From Paracoccaceae bacterium (GTDB taxonomy: Bacteria > Pseudomonadota > Alphaproteobacteria > Rhodobacterales > Rhodobacteraceae), in NCBI GenBank assembly GCA_014323785.1, contig JACONJ010000048.1, positions 1 through 64,000 on the forward strand: a stretch of DNA of 64,000 nucleotides. The letters run 5' to 3'. Positions 8,332-17,294 of the stretch are shown here, one piece after another. The translations under genes and the position numbers were made by a program. Positions within the stretch are counted from its first letter, which is position 1; each line of letters starts with the position of its first letter. The notes below the pieces were generated by a model. The model was not told the origin of the DNA and made no database searches. It saw only the letters and a list, made by a program, of their open reading frames with translations.

Positions 8332-9045
8332 TCAATTAATCAGCGTTCGCAGTTTTGGTGCCAGCTGTTCCAGACTAAACCAGTTGGGATCGTCAATTAC
8401 CAAAACCCGCGGTGTTCGGGGAATGACGCCATTTTCATCTGCAATCGTGGCAGGGAGGCAAACCCGCCAGTCATCATAACTGCACCGTCGCAATTCCGCA
8501 TCCGTCTGAACTCCGTAATGCTTCTTGAGCCAGTCAATCGCTTCCTGATCATTTATGAATGGTAAACCGCGATCAAGAGCTTTGCTACGAAAAATAGAAT
8601 TCGAAACATTACAAAGCAAAACGTCAAAATCGCTAATCAAATATCGGTCATTGTTTTCCCGCCCCATGTGGCTGCGTGACCTGTGGCATTTTACGGCAAA
8701 GTGCGGTGCAGGAGTGCTGCGCGTTTCTAATTTGAAACTGCCCCGTACCGCGTTCTTGGTCTCGGCTTTCAGCCGTTTGCCCGTCCTGCGATAGGTGATG
8801 CTGACATCTTCATCATTTGCCCCCGGCTGAGGATTAAGATTGAGCTTGTCAACTGACCAGTCCCGATGATCCAGCACCTGGCGCAGTACGACCGCGCCAA
8901 TATATTCCGTGGCTTTACCCCGAATCATCGGTAGAACCTTCTGGTCTTCCAGGATGTCCAGCAGGTTCTCTTGCGGGATGTTGTAGGTTGCGCAGTATTC
9001 CCGGATATTGCGATAGATGCGCAAGGCATCATCCTGTTCAGACAT
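8332..9045 (-). CDS. Probable type II restriction endonuclease
   Basis: This 237-residue protein directly follows a D12-class adenine methyltransferase, overlapping it by 8 bp (ATGTCTGA). This is the layout of a type II restriction-modification pair. A likely PD-(D/E)XK active site is Asp80 in NDEDVSITY and Glu95-x-Lys97 in KAETKN, with the expected spacing and flanking hydrophobic strands. I do not recognise a named isoschizomer, so the cleavage site is unknown. The start is at MSEQDDALRI; the 14-residue extension is rejected because it lies inside the methylase frame. GC content is lower than the chromosomal neighbours, consistent with recent acquisition. A non-nuclease partner role remains possible. 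Confidence 0.7.
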   Translation of the reverse strand: MSEQDDALRIYRNIREYCATYNIPQENLLDILEDQKVLPMIRGKATEYIGAVVLRQVLDHRDWSVDKLNLNPQPGANDEDVSITYRRTGKRLKAETKNAVRGSFKLETRSTPAPHFAVKCHRSRSHMGRENNDRYLISDFDVLLCNVSNSIFRSKALDRGLPFINDQEAIDWLKKHYGVQTDAELRRCSYDDWRVCLPATIADENGVIPRTPRVLVIDDPNWFSLEQLAPKLRTLIN

Positions 9046-9931
9046 GATAGTTGCGGATAAACAATTCCCGCCCCTTTTCCCGTCCACGGCTAAATCCGTC
9101 CTTGAGCTTCAAACCGTTCTTCTGATCATCTGTCCGATTGATCGTGTAATTCCAGGTTCTGTCATGCATTTCGGACACCCATTTGTATGTTTCCCTTATG
9201 GCCGGGTGATCGTCATATGTCAACAGAAACAGGATGCGGTTCGCGTTGCGCCTAAGGCATTCTGCAAGGCGGTTATGGTCGCTTTGTTCAAACGTGCAAT
9301 TGTAGAATTTCTGCTGATCCGCATCGTAGTAAGGCGGGTCGATAAAGGCAAAACATCCATTGGGCAAAGCGTCGATAACGTCCTCAAAGTCAAGCGTGGT
9401 AAGTTCGACACCCTGCAAACGATCAGACACAGTGCGCAGATGCGGCGGCCAGTTCTCGGGGCGCATGGAGTATTTGCGTCCATATCCCCAATAGCAATTC
9501 TCGGCCCGCATGATGCCCGAATAGGATGTGCGATTAAGATAAAACCACCGCAATGCCCGCGAGAGCCCGCATGTTGGCCGATAGCAGTTTTTGTAGAAAT
9601 GATGTTTCTGCTTTGTGGCTGGAAGACCGGCCAGAAGGTCAATCAGATCTTCTACGCGATCCCTAATCTGACGCAGCGTGTTTATGACGTCCTTGTCAAG
9701 GTCATTGAGCATCGAATATCGTGCCGCGTCTTTTGCAAAAAACACACTCGCACCACCACAAAACGGCTCGGCATAGACAGAATGCGGCGGTATCTCGTCC
9801 AATATCAGGCGGCGGGCATAGAACTTTCCCCCCGGATACCGGAATGGAGAGTTGGAGCGATTTGAGCGGGGCAGGATTTTATACCCTGCCGCAATTTGTG
9901 CAGTAGATATCACGAAACCAACTCCTTGCAC
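9038..9931 (-). CDS. D12-class (Dam-type) DNA adenine N6-methyltransferase
   Basis: The 297-residue protein has the alpha-class order of motifs: FRYPGGK at residues 30-36 (SAM/DNA contact), the motif I region EPFCGGASV at 55-63, NDLD at 76-79 and the catalytic DPPY at 198-201. This places it in the D12/MethyltransfD12 family (Dam, DpnIIM, FokI-M type), which methylates adenine N6. It overlaps the endonuclease gene and is the protective half of a type II R-M system. All catalytic motifs are intact. The pair lies inside the glycolate oxidase locus, between glcD and glcE, on the same strand. The ATG at 9931 gives a 29-residue leader before FRYPGGK, and a later start is possible. Confidence 0.88.
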   Translation of the reverse strand: MQGVGFVISTAQIAAGYKILPRSNRSNSPFRYPGGKFYARRLILDEIPPHSVYAEPFCGGASVFFAKDAARYSMLNDLDKDVINTLRQIRDRVEDLIDLLAGLPATKQKHHFYKNCYRPTCGLSRALRWFYLNRTSYSGIMRAENCYWGYGRKYSMRPENWPPHLRTVSDRLQGVELTTLDFEDVIDALPNGCFAFIDPPYYDADQQKFYNCTFEQSDHNRLAECLRRNANRILFLLTYDDHPAIRETYKWVSEMHDRTWNYTINRTDDQKNGLKLKDGFSRGREKGRELFIRNYHV

Positions 9932-10071
9932 ATAATCCGCTGTCCGGGTTCTGTTTGTGTCAACGTCTAACCGGCCTTATGACACTTTATTGAACAAAAT
10001 ATGCCACTTGGCGGTCAACAGATTTTGGGTACTGGCGCGTATCATGCCCTTGTCTGCCGGGCCCAAACCCG

Positions 10072-11511
10072 TCAGGCCGCAACAGCCCTGCGCGTTGCAG
10101 AAGCCGCCAGCGGGAAAACCTTGGACGGGTTCAGCAGCCAAGCCGGATCGAATACATCCTTCACCTGCATCTGAATCTCCAGATCTTCCGGCCCGAACTG
10201 CGCCCTCATCAGATCGCGCTTCTCGATACCCACGCCGTGCTCACCGGTCAGACAGCCGCCCACCTCAACGCAAAGTTTCAGGATGTCTGCCCCAAAAGCC
10301 TCACATGTTTCCAGATCACCCGGCTTGTTGGCATCGAACAGGATCAGAGGGTGCATATTGCCGTCGCCTGCATGGAACACATTGCCAACCTGTAGCCCGT
10401 ATTCCGCGCTCATCTCTCCGATCCGCCGCAGGACATACGGCAGCGAGGAAACCGGTATCGTCCCGTCCAGGCACATGTAGTCATTGATCTGCCCCACCGC
10501 GCCAAAGGCGGACTTGCGGCCCAGCCATATCTTCGCGCTTTCCTCGGCAGATTTGGATTCGCGCAATTCGACGGGGTCATATTTCCGGGCAATTTGCAGG
10601 ATCAGGCCAAGCTGTTCGTTGATCTCGGCCTCTGATCCTTCAACCTCGACAATCAGCAGTGCCTCGCAATCAGGATATCCTGCATTGGCGAACTTGTCCG
10701 TGGTCTTGATGCAAAGCCGATCCATGAACTCGATCGCCACCGGCACAACCCCAGCCTTGATGATGTCGGCCACACAGGCACCCGCGGTCTCATTATCCTC
10801 AAAGCCGATTAGAACAGGTCGCGCCCCTTCGGGTTTGGGCAGAATCCGCAGGGTCGCTTCGGTTACAACGCCCAATTGTCCCTCTGAGCCGCAGATCAGG
10901 CCAAGAAGATCATAACCCGCGGCATCCAGATGTGCGCCACCGATCTCCATCACCTGGCCATCCATCGTCACCAGCGTGACACCCAGAAGGTTGTTCGTTG
11001 TGACACCGTATTTCAGGCAATGCGCACCGCCGGAATTCATCGCGACATTGCCCGCGATGGCGCAGGCCAACTGGCTGGAGGGATCAGGGGCATAGAAGAA
11101 TCCGTCCTCTTCCACCGCACCGGTTACACTTAGATTTGTGCGACCCGATTGTACCCGGATGATCCGGTTGTCAAAATCGGTCTCTAGCACCTGATTCAAC
11201 CGCGCGACCCCCAGGATCACGCTGTCGGCAGTGGGCAACGCCCCCCCGGCCAGTGAGGTGCCAGAACCGCGGGGTACCACGGGCACACCCATCTGGTGGC
11301 AGATCGCCAGAACGGCCGCGACCTCTTCGGTTGTGCCAGGAAGAACCGCAGCCAGCGGCGGGCATTTATAGGCGGTCAGCGCGTCGCATTCATAAGCGCG
11401 GGTTTCTGCCTCTTCATGGATCACCATATCCGATGGCAGGACCGATTTCAGACGCGCCACCAGAACCGGTTTCTTCGCAAGAATCGTAAGATCCGGGGTT
11501 GGCATTTCCAT
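10072..11511 (-). CDS. glcD: Glycolate oxidase FAD-linked subunit GlcD
   Basis: The 479-residue protein has an FAD_binding_4 domain (about residues 45-185: PRGSGTSLAGGALPTADSVIL, then CAIAGNVAMNSGGAHCLKYG) and a C-terminal FAD-oxidase domain ending 'GEHGVGIEKRDLM...VFDPAWLLNPSKVFP', typical of GlcD/D-lactate dehydrogenase-type flavoproteins. It is the catalytic subunit oxidising glycolate to glyoxylate with GlcE and GlcF. I start at ATG 11511 (MEMPTPDL); the upstream extension has weaker support. The distance to glcE (about 2.1 kb, filled by an R-M pair) is unusual, since these genes are normally contiguous. Polar effects of the insertion on glcEF are possible. Confidence 0.95.
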   Translation of the reverse strand: MEMPTPDLTILAKKPVLVARLKSVLPSDMVIHEEAETRAYECDALTAYKCPPLAAVLPGTTEEVAAVLAICHQMGVPVVPRGSGTSLAGGALPTADSVILGVARLNQVLETDFDNRIIRVQSGRTNLSVTGAVEEDGFFYAPDPSSQLACAIAGNVAMNSGGAHCLKYGVTTNNLLGVTLVTMDGQVMEIGGAHLDAAGYDLLGLICGSEGQLGVVTEATLRILPKPEGARPVLIGFEDNETAGACVADIIKAGVVPVAIEFMDRLCIKTTDKFANAGYPDCEALLIVEVEGSEAEINEQLGLILQIARKYDPVELRESKSAEESAKIWLGRKSAFGAVGQINDYMCLDGTIPVSSLPYVLRRIGEMSAEYGLQVGNVFHAGDGNMHPLILFDANKPGDLETCEAFGADILKLCVEVGGCLTGEHGVGIEKRDLMRAQFGPEDLEIQMQVKDVFDPAWLLNPSKVFPLAASATRRAVAA

Positions 11512-11977
11512 GGTAATCGACACTCCCCGATCAGTTTGCAGATACAAATAACCAATTTAGAGCGTTTGGCAAACTGATTCCTTCGCCGACAAGCAAGTTC
11601 GTGCGAAAGCGTTGCGTCACCTGATGGACCGGCGGACATCGGGCCGGGCCCCAGGCTGACCTGAGGGCGCGGCTGCAATCTGCATTCGTGCGGCGCACAG
11701 GGTAGGGCAAGAATCCGGCGGATATTTCCCACGAGCTGGCGCAAGTGTTTTCCGGTGGGTGCCTATGTCTCGACGTGGCAAGCAAACAAGGCTGATAAGG
11801 GTTATCGGCCAGACGGGGTTCTCCTCCTTCGGGTCATTCTATTTGGCATCAGGCCCAGGGGCAGCTGCCCCTGTTGCAGTGTGTGACCGGTCTGTGACGG
11901 GCATCTGCCCGGCCACCCGGGCCTGCGTAAATCTTTGAAAATGTACCCTTATCCCCTTCGGCTGGGGATTCCGGGGG
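11512..11977. other. Intergenic region upstream of glcD, downstream of tRNA-Leu
   Basis: Short minus-strand open frames here have no homology pattern or ribosome site. The first 70 bp upstream of glcD are AT-rich and probably hold its promoter. A weak hairpin near the tRNA is listed separately. Confidence 0.4.
11951..11969 (-). terminator. Weak hairpin downstream of tRNA-Leu
   Basis: A 6-bp stem (ATCCCC/GGGGAT) with a 7-nt loop begins about 9 nt beyond the tRNA-Leu 3' end on the minus strand and is followed by an AT-rich stretch. It could end the tRNA transcript. Confidence 0.35.
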
Positions 11978-12064
11978 TGGTGCCCAGGAGAGGACTCGAA
12001 CCTCCACGCCCGTACGGGCACTAGCACCTGAAGCTAGCGCGTCTACCAATTCCGCCACCTGGGC
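11978..12064 (-). tRNA. tRNA-Leu (anticodon CAG)
   Basis: The minus strand folds as a class II tRNA of 87 nt including an encoded CCA. The 7-bp acceptor is GCCCAGG/CCTGGGC. The anticodon stem is CTAGC/GCTAG with loop TTCAGGT, giving anticodon CAG. There is a long variable arm (TGCCCGTACGGGCG) and a T-arm containing GGTTCGAGTCC. It reads CUG leucine codons, abundant in this GC-rich genome. Confidence 0.95.
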
Positions 12065-12463
12065 CAGTGTCGTGAAAGCACCTCCTACCCCATGGCCAGG
12101 TCATTGTCAACAGGCCAGTTTTGCCCGGCAATGGCAAACTCCTGGGGTCTGGTAATCGTGCCCGAAACGATGCTGGTTTCGGTGCCGGAATGGCCGAACG
12201 CTTACAAAACGCCAAGTGCAGCAAGACCTCTGCCCATGGGGTAGCCAGACATAAAAGACCGAGGCACAGCGAACCCGTCACAGGTTCCCCCATTTGTCTG
12301 CCATGATGTCGCGGCCCCAGCGGAACTTAACCGCGGAACTTGACCGCAGCGTTGGTGTGGTTCAGGGGAATTGTAGGTGGCGGCCCGGGACGCTTTGCGC
12401 CTTGTCGGTCAATTCGGCGCAGCCTATTCAACGGGCACGGAATCGGTCAAAGGGAAGAATGCG
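12065..12463. other. Intergenic region between tRNA-Leu and the NDUFA9-like gene
   Basis: This 399-bp stretch holds promoters for the divergent tRNA and reductase genes. No convincing coding frame or RNA structure is seen. In-frame extensions of the downstream gene to 12377 lack a ribosome site. Confidence 0.4.
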
Positions 12464-13447
12464 ATGTCAAAACTCGTCACGATCTTTGGTGGTTCGGGCT
12501 TCGTGGGCCGCTATGTGGCGCACCGCATGGCCAGGCAGGGCTGGCGCGTCCGCGTCGCCGTGCGTCGCCCGAATGAAGCACTCTTCGTGCGCTCTTACGG
12601 CTTTGTGGGGCAGGTAGAGCCGATTCTGGCGAATATCCGCGATGATGCCTCGGTTGCCGCAGCGATGAACGGGGCCGATGCGGTGGTGAACTGTATCGGC
12701 ATTCTTTCAGAGCGCGGCAAAAACAGGTTTGACGCCGTGCAGGTCGAGGGGGCAGGGCGAATCGCATGCTTTGCCGCTGCCGAGGGCATCCCGACGATGG
12801 TACATCTTTCGGCCATCGGGGCCGATACCGAAAGCGACAGTGCCTATGCCAGGACTAAATCCCAGGGCGAAGCGGCGGTTCTGATGCATATGCCGCAGGC
12901 CGTCATTCTGCGCCCGTCACTTGTGTTTGGGCAGGAGGATGCGTTCTTCAATCGCTTCGCCGCCATGACGCGGTTGGGGCCGGTCCTGCCGGTTGTGGGG
13001 GCCGACACGCGGTTTCAGCCGGTCTATGTCGATGATGTTGCCCATGCCGCACAGATGGCCGTTTTGGGACAGGCTGCCCCGGGCATCTATGAATTGGGTG
13101 GCCCCGAACAGGCCAGTTTCCGCGATTTGATGCGCAAGATGCTGGGCATCCTTCGCTGGCGGCGGATGATTGTGAATGTGCCGTTCTGGATGGCCGCGCT
13201 GATGGGCGGCGCGTTTGATCTGCTTCAAACCATTAGCTTAGGCCTGTTTCACAATGGCTTTATCACCCGCGATCAGGTGCGCCAGCTGCGCCGTGATAAT
13301 CTGGTGAACCCGAAACGGCGCGGGTTTGCTGACATGGGGATTGAGCCGACCGCGATAGATGCAGTGTTAGAGGAATACCTCTGGCCCTATCGTTTCGGCG
13401 GGCAATACGCGGAAATCAGGGAAAGTGCGGGCAATCTACGGACCTAG
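12464..13447 (+). CDS. NDUFA9-like NAD(P)-binding protein (complex I-associated)
   Basis: The 327-residue protein is an atypical short-chain dehydrogenase. It has a Rossmann GGSGFVG motif at residues 9-15, an HLSAIGAD segment in place of the classical catalytic Ser-Tyr-Lys order, 'SAYARTKSQGE' (Tyr/Lys-like) and 'VYVDDVAHA'. It belongs to the NmrA/NDUFA9 group; alphaproteobacterial members are linked to complex I or quinone biology. The start is the ATG before SKLVTIFGG. Its stop codon overlaps that of the convergent uppP, and the pairing with uppP and then gltD is common in Rhodobacteraceae. Confidence 0.85.
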   Translation: MSKLVTIFGGSGFVGRYVAHRMARQGWRVRVAVRRPNEALFVRSYGFVGQVEPILANIRDDASVAAAMNGADAVVNCIGILSERGKNRFDAVQVEGAGRIACFAAAEGIPTMVHLSAIGADTESDSAYARTKSQGEAAVLMHMPQAVILRPSLVFGQEDAFFNRFAAMTRLGPVLPVVGADTRFQPVYVDDVAHAAQMAVLGQAAPGIYELGGPEQASFRDLMRKMLGILRWRRMIVNVPFWMAALMGGAFDLLQTISLGLFHNGFITRDQVRQLRRDNLVNPKRRGFADMGIEPTAIDAVLEEYLWPYRFGGQYAEIRESAGNLRT

Positions 13448-14247
13448 CCATAGGCGATGACCAGCAGGATCACGCCCAGAATCACCCGATAAATCACATA
13501 AGGCGTGAAACTGACGCGACGCAGAAGCCGCATCATGAAGGCCAGTGCCGCCAGTGCCGCCAGAAAGGCGAAGACAGCCGCGATGACACCGTTGCGTGCG
13601 GTCCTGGCATCGGCGGTGGCAATGACCTCTCCCCACAACAGCCCCCCCGAGGCGATGATTGCGGGGATCGACATCAGCATCGCCAGCCGCGTGGCACTTT
13701 CCCGGTCATACCCCAGATAGCGCCCCGCCGTGATCGTGATACCCGAACGCGAGACACCGGGAAGCAGGGCGATGGCCTGCCAAAGCCCCATGATCAGCGC
13801 GTGTTTCGGTGTCCAGCCCTCGGCCTTGCGGGTGACGGGGCCAGTCTGGTCCGCCCAGTAGAGAACCAGACCGAATATCAGCATCGTCCAGCCGATCACC
13901 GTGACCGAGCGCATCGCATCGCCCCAGCCCATCAGGTACACAAACAGGCCGAACAGGATGACCGGCACAGTCGCCACCACCAGACACAGTGCCAACACCG
14001 CGCCACGCGTATCGACCCTGCCCCGAAACAGGCGCAAAGACCCTGCCGCGGCCGTGCACATATCAGACCGGAAATAGAGGATCACAGCCCCCAGGGTGCC
14101 AATATGAACGGCCACGTCGATCACCTGGCCCTGGTCATCCAGTTCGGTAAGGGCCGGCAGCAGGATCAGGTGGCCCGAAGACGAGATCGGTAGGAACTCT
14201 GTCAAACCCTGGATCAGGGCAACAAGGAAAAGCTGGAACAGACTCAT
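13444..14247 (-). CDS. uppP: Undecaprenyl-diphosphatase UppP (BacA)
   Basis: This 267-residue, roughly eight-helix membrane protein has both UppP/BacA signatures: EFLPISSSGHLIL at residues 17-29 and the PGVSRSG phosphatase motif near 162-168. It dephosphorylates undecaprenyl diphosphate at the inner membrane to recycle the lipid carrier for peptidoglycan and other envelope polymers, and confers bacitracin resistance when overproduced. It starts MSLFQLFLVALIQG, the family start. It is divergent from gltD with about 215 bp between, which probably contains both promoters. Confidence 0.95.
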   Translation of the reverse strand: MSLFQLFLVALIQGLTEFLPISSSGHLILLPALTELDDQGQVIDVAVHIGTLGAVILYFRSDMCTAAAGSLRLFRGRVDTRGAVLALCLVVATVPVILFGLFVYLMGWGDAMRSVTVIGWTMLIFGLVLYWADQTGPVTRKAEGWTPKHALIMGLWQAIALLPGVSRSGITITAGRYLGYDRESATRLAMLMSIPAIIASGGLLWGEVIATADARTARNGVIAAVFAFLAALAALAFMMRLLRRVSFTPYVIYRVILGVILLVIAYG

Positions 14248-14463
14248 CGTCCCTCCGTCTGGTGAGTCTCTGCACAGACTGTCAAAGTAATGGACTCTTG
14301 GGTAAACCTTGGTTTTATATCATATGTTCTTAACCTAAAAACGCCTTAAAACTCCGAACCGCCTGTGTAAAATTTGCAGAAAACCAGTAACCATGTCAGC
14401 GAAGCTGTCTTTTCACCTTGTGAGGAGGGGATATAAGACTTTGGTGGATGTAGAGGAACTGGT

Positions 14464-15900
14464 ATGGTCAAGCAGCCCATGCTGAAATTCGTCACCGTAG
14501 ACGGGCAGATGCCGGAAAAGCGTCCGCCCGGTCCACGGAAAGGGGATTTCGACGAGATATATGCCGAGTATGCGCGGGAAAAGGCCGCGGAGCAAGCCGG
14601 ACGCTGCAGCCAGTGCGGTGTGCCCTATTGCCAGACCCATTGCCCACTGCACAACAACATCCCCGACTGGCTGCGCCTGACCGCCGAGGGGCGACTACAG
14701 GAAGCCTATGACCTTAGCCAGGCGACCAACACCTTTCCCGAGATTTGCGGCCGTATCTGCCCACAGGACCGGCTGTGCGAGGGTAACTGCGTCATTGAAC
14801 AGTCGGGCCACGGGACGGTAACCATCGGCTCGATCGAAAAATACATCACTGACGCGGCCTGGAAAGAAGGCTGGGTAAAGCCGATAACGCCAGGTGCGGT
14901 GCGCACGGAAAGCGTGGGTATCATCGGCGCGGGACCCGGCGGGCTGGCGGCGGCTGACATGCTGTGCCGCCAAGGTATGCGGGTCACGGTCTACGACCGC
15001 CATGACCGGGCGGGCGGGCTGATGACTTACGGCATCCCCGGGTTCAAGCTGGAGAAGCCTGTTGTGATGCAGCGGATCAGGCAGCTTGAACAAGGCGGTG
15101 TCAGTTTCGTTCTGAACTGCAATGTTGGCGAGGACATTAGCTTTGCCGGCATCCGTGCCAGGCATGACTTCATTGTCATTGCGACAGGTGTCTACACATC
15201 AAGAGAGCTTCAGGCCCCCGGCGTGGGTGCTGGCGGGATTACCCGGGCGATCAATTATTTGACCGCCTCTAACCGAAAGAGTTTCGGCGATGATGTGCCC
15301 GAGTTCACCAGTGGCAAACTGAATGCCAAGGGCAAGCGGGTCGTCGTGATCGGCGGGGGCGATACGGCGATGGATTGCGTCCGCACGGCCGTGCGCCAGG
15401 GCGCGACCAGCGTCAAATGCCTCTATCGCCGGGATCGGGCGAATATGCCGGGCTCGCAGCGAGAGGTAACGAATGCAGAGGAAGAAGGCGTGGAGTTCGT
15501 CTGGTGCTCCGCGCCGAAGGGGTTCACCGGTGACGCCATCAAAGGCGTGATGGTACAGAACATGCGCCTGGGTCCGCCCGATGCCACAGGACGGCAAAGC
15601 CCCGAGGTAATCGAAGGTGCGGATTATGTGGAAGCAGCGGATATGGTGGTTATGGCCCTTGGCTTTGAGCCCGAGATGCTACCGATGCTGTGGGACTGTC
15701 CAGGGCTGGAAGTCACCCGCTGGGGCACCATCAAGACCAATTCCCGCACCCATGAGACGACACTGGAGAACGTCTATGCCGTGGGTGATATCGTGCGTGG
15801 TGCGGCACTTGTCGTTTGGGCGATCCGCGACGGGCGTGAAGCCGCGACGGCGATTCTCAGGAAACTGGCGGTGCCCCCTGTGACAGTTGCCGCGGAATGA
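14464..15900 (+). CDS. gltD: Glutamate synthase (NADPH) small subunit GltD
   Basis: The 478-residue protein has the N-terminal Fe-S region with Cys48/51/56/60 and Cys95/99/105/109, then an FAD-binding GxGxxG (GIIGAGPGGLAA, about 153-164) and an NADPH-binding GGGDTAMD motif near 298. It transfers electrons from NADPH to GltB for reductive conversion of glutamine and 2-oxoglutarate to two glutamates. The ATG at 14464 has GAGGAA about six bases upstream. gltB follows on the same strand 2.1 kb away, with an exported protein and two GFA genes in between. Confidence 0.96.
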   Translation: MVKQPMLKFVTVDGQMPEKRPPGPRKGDFDEIYAEYAREKAAEQAGRCSQCGVPYCQTHCPLHNNIPDWLRLTAEGRLQEAYDLSQATNTFPEICGRICPQDRLCEGNCVIEQSGHGTVTIGSIEKYITDAAWKEGWVKPITPGAVRTESVGIIGAGPGGLAAADMLCRQGMRVTVYDRHDRAGGLMTYGIPGFKLEKPVVMQRIRQLEQGGVSFVLNCNVGEDISFAGIRARHDFIVIATGVYTSRELQAPGVGAGGITRAINYLTASNRKSFGDDVPEFTSGKLNAKGKRVVVIGGGDTAMDCVRTAVRQGATSVKCLYRRDRANMPGSQREVTNAEEEGVEFVWCSAPKGFTGDAIKGVMVQNMRLGPPDATGRQSPEVIEGADYVEAADMVVMALGFEPEMLPMLWDCPGLEVTRWGTIKTNSRTHETTLENVYAVGDIVRGAALVVWAIRDGREAATAILRKLAVPPVTVAAE

Positions 15901-16495
15901 CACGACTGGCGCATTTCGGGGACATGGGGCACGACTTATGTCATGCACACATGACAACCCTCTTGCCGCAGTGGAAAGCAGCAGTGGAAATTGGGCATCA
16001 ATCCCAATAATCTGGATGGCGTGTATGGACGGGGTGCTTGCCCAACGGGGTCAGGCACCCGGGATTGCCAGGGGATTACAATCAATCCAGGTTCGCCCGC
16101 GTCCCCAATGTTCGACAAACAGGCAAAAATTGTCAACGTCAAATCGAATGGCGGGAGGTATCAGGACTGGGCGACGATCCATCGGCAGGGTTATCAAGTT
16201 GCAGAATGGGGCCATCTGACAGATCGTCAACGCCAGCATGCGGACATCATTCAGAACGGGGTTCTGGAATGTATTCGAATGCATTGGGGGAATCTCTGAC
16301 ACCTGTCTGGTAAGGTCGCGCTTTGTGGCCTTGCCGTTTCCCCCTTTTGAATGGACTTCGATTTTGGGCGTAAACACGCATTTTTCACTTTACTTTCGCG
16401 TCAGTCCATTTATAATTTTTCCATTACGTCCCTAAATCGTTAATTCCAGGGAAAAGAAAACAAAGCGGGTAATCCGCATCTCGCAAGGAAAGGCC
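15901..16495. other. Intergenic region between gltD and the exported-protein gene
   Basis: This 595-bp stretch is poorer in GC than its surroundings. A 102-codon plus-strand frame (15991-16299) and a 108-codon minus-strand frame (16051-16377) are open, but neither has a recognised domain or ribosome site, and they overlap each other. I see no supportable gene. The last 100 bp is AT-rich and probably contains the promoter of the downstream gene. Confidence 0.45.
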
Positions 16496-17254
16496 ATGCA
16501 GGCGTACCAGAATCAAATCTGGACGACAGTTACCCACGGGGCACTGGCTGCGGCTGTGGGCCTGGTGCTGGCGGGATTCTGTGCAGCTCCGGCCTCGGCG
16601 CGGGAGCGGCTGTTCACCCCGCCCCCGGGCTGCACCGCGTTTCTGACGGTGCAATCGCGTAGCTGCATGGTCAGCCACTATTGGACATGTGACGATGACC
16701 CCAAGGGCACCAGCTGGCGGATATCACTGGACCAGGATGGCCCCCTCTACCTGTCCCATACAGACCGGGAATTCCGCTGGCTGCGCAATTTCGACCTGCG
16801 GGACGGGGCCAGTTCTACCCTGGTCATACCCGAGGATGATCCAGCCTCTCTTACCGAATTGTTTGAAACCGGGATCGATTCCATGGCGTTCACCATGAAT
16901 CGCGAAAGCAGTGCGGGGACGGAACAGCAGGATTATATCGGCTTTGACCTGTTGACCGGAGAGACAGTGACAATCGATGGCCGGACGCTGCTTGTGACAT
17001 CGTTTTCCTACGAATACGATACCGGCTCTGGTCCGCAGCGGGTAAACGGCAGCCAGACTGTCAGCGAAGACTGGCACCTGTTCTTCGGCGGCATCGAAAC
17101 GGTCACCACGCCCGATGGCATAACCTTCGAAAGTGATTCTTCGCCCATGCAATTTGCCGAGCCAGGAGAGGACGGTTTTTTGACCCGGATCCCACTGTAT
17201 GATTGCGGAGACACGATAAGTGCGCTGCCCTTCACCAGCGGGGATCAGGGATGA
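16496..17254 (+). CDS. Exported protein of unknown function in the glutamate synthase locus
   Basis: The 252-residue protein has a Sec signal peptide: a hydrophobic core at residues 15-32 and a likely cleavage after APASA near residue 35. The mature part, roughly 215 residues, has six cysteines, which could form periplasmic disulfides, and many acidic residues and beta-type segments (ESDSSPMQFAEPGEDGFL). No domain is recognised. AAGGAAAGGCC lies directly upstream of the ATG. It sits between gltD and gltB, as unassigned exported proteins do in relatives, but a link to ammonium assimilation is not shown. Confidence 0.72.
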   Translation: MQAYQNQIWTTVTHGALAAAVGLVLAGFCAAPASARERLFTPPPGCTAFLTVQSRSCMVSHYWTCDDDPKGTSWRISLDQDGPLYLSHTDREFRWLRNFDLRDGASSTLVIPEDDPASLTELFETGIDSMAFTMNRESSAGTEQQDYIGFDLLTGETVTIDGRTLLVTSFSYEYDTGSGPQRVNGSQTVSEDWHLFFGGIETVTTPDGITFESDSSPMQFAEPGEDGFLTRIPLYDCGDTISALPFTSGDQG

Positions 17255-17294
17255 TAAGGCTGCGTTTGAACTTGCCCGGCGGGGGAATGATGTG

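Noticed and set aside
16051..16377. Possible transposase remnant in the gltD downstream gap
   Set aside because: The 108-codon minus frame shows no DDE motif or inverted repeats, and the plus frame is equally open.
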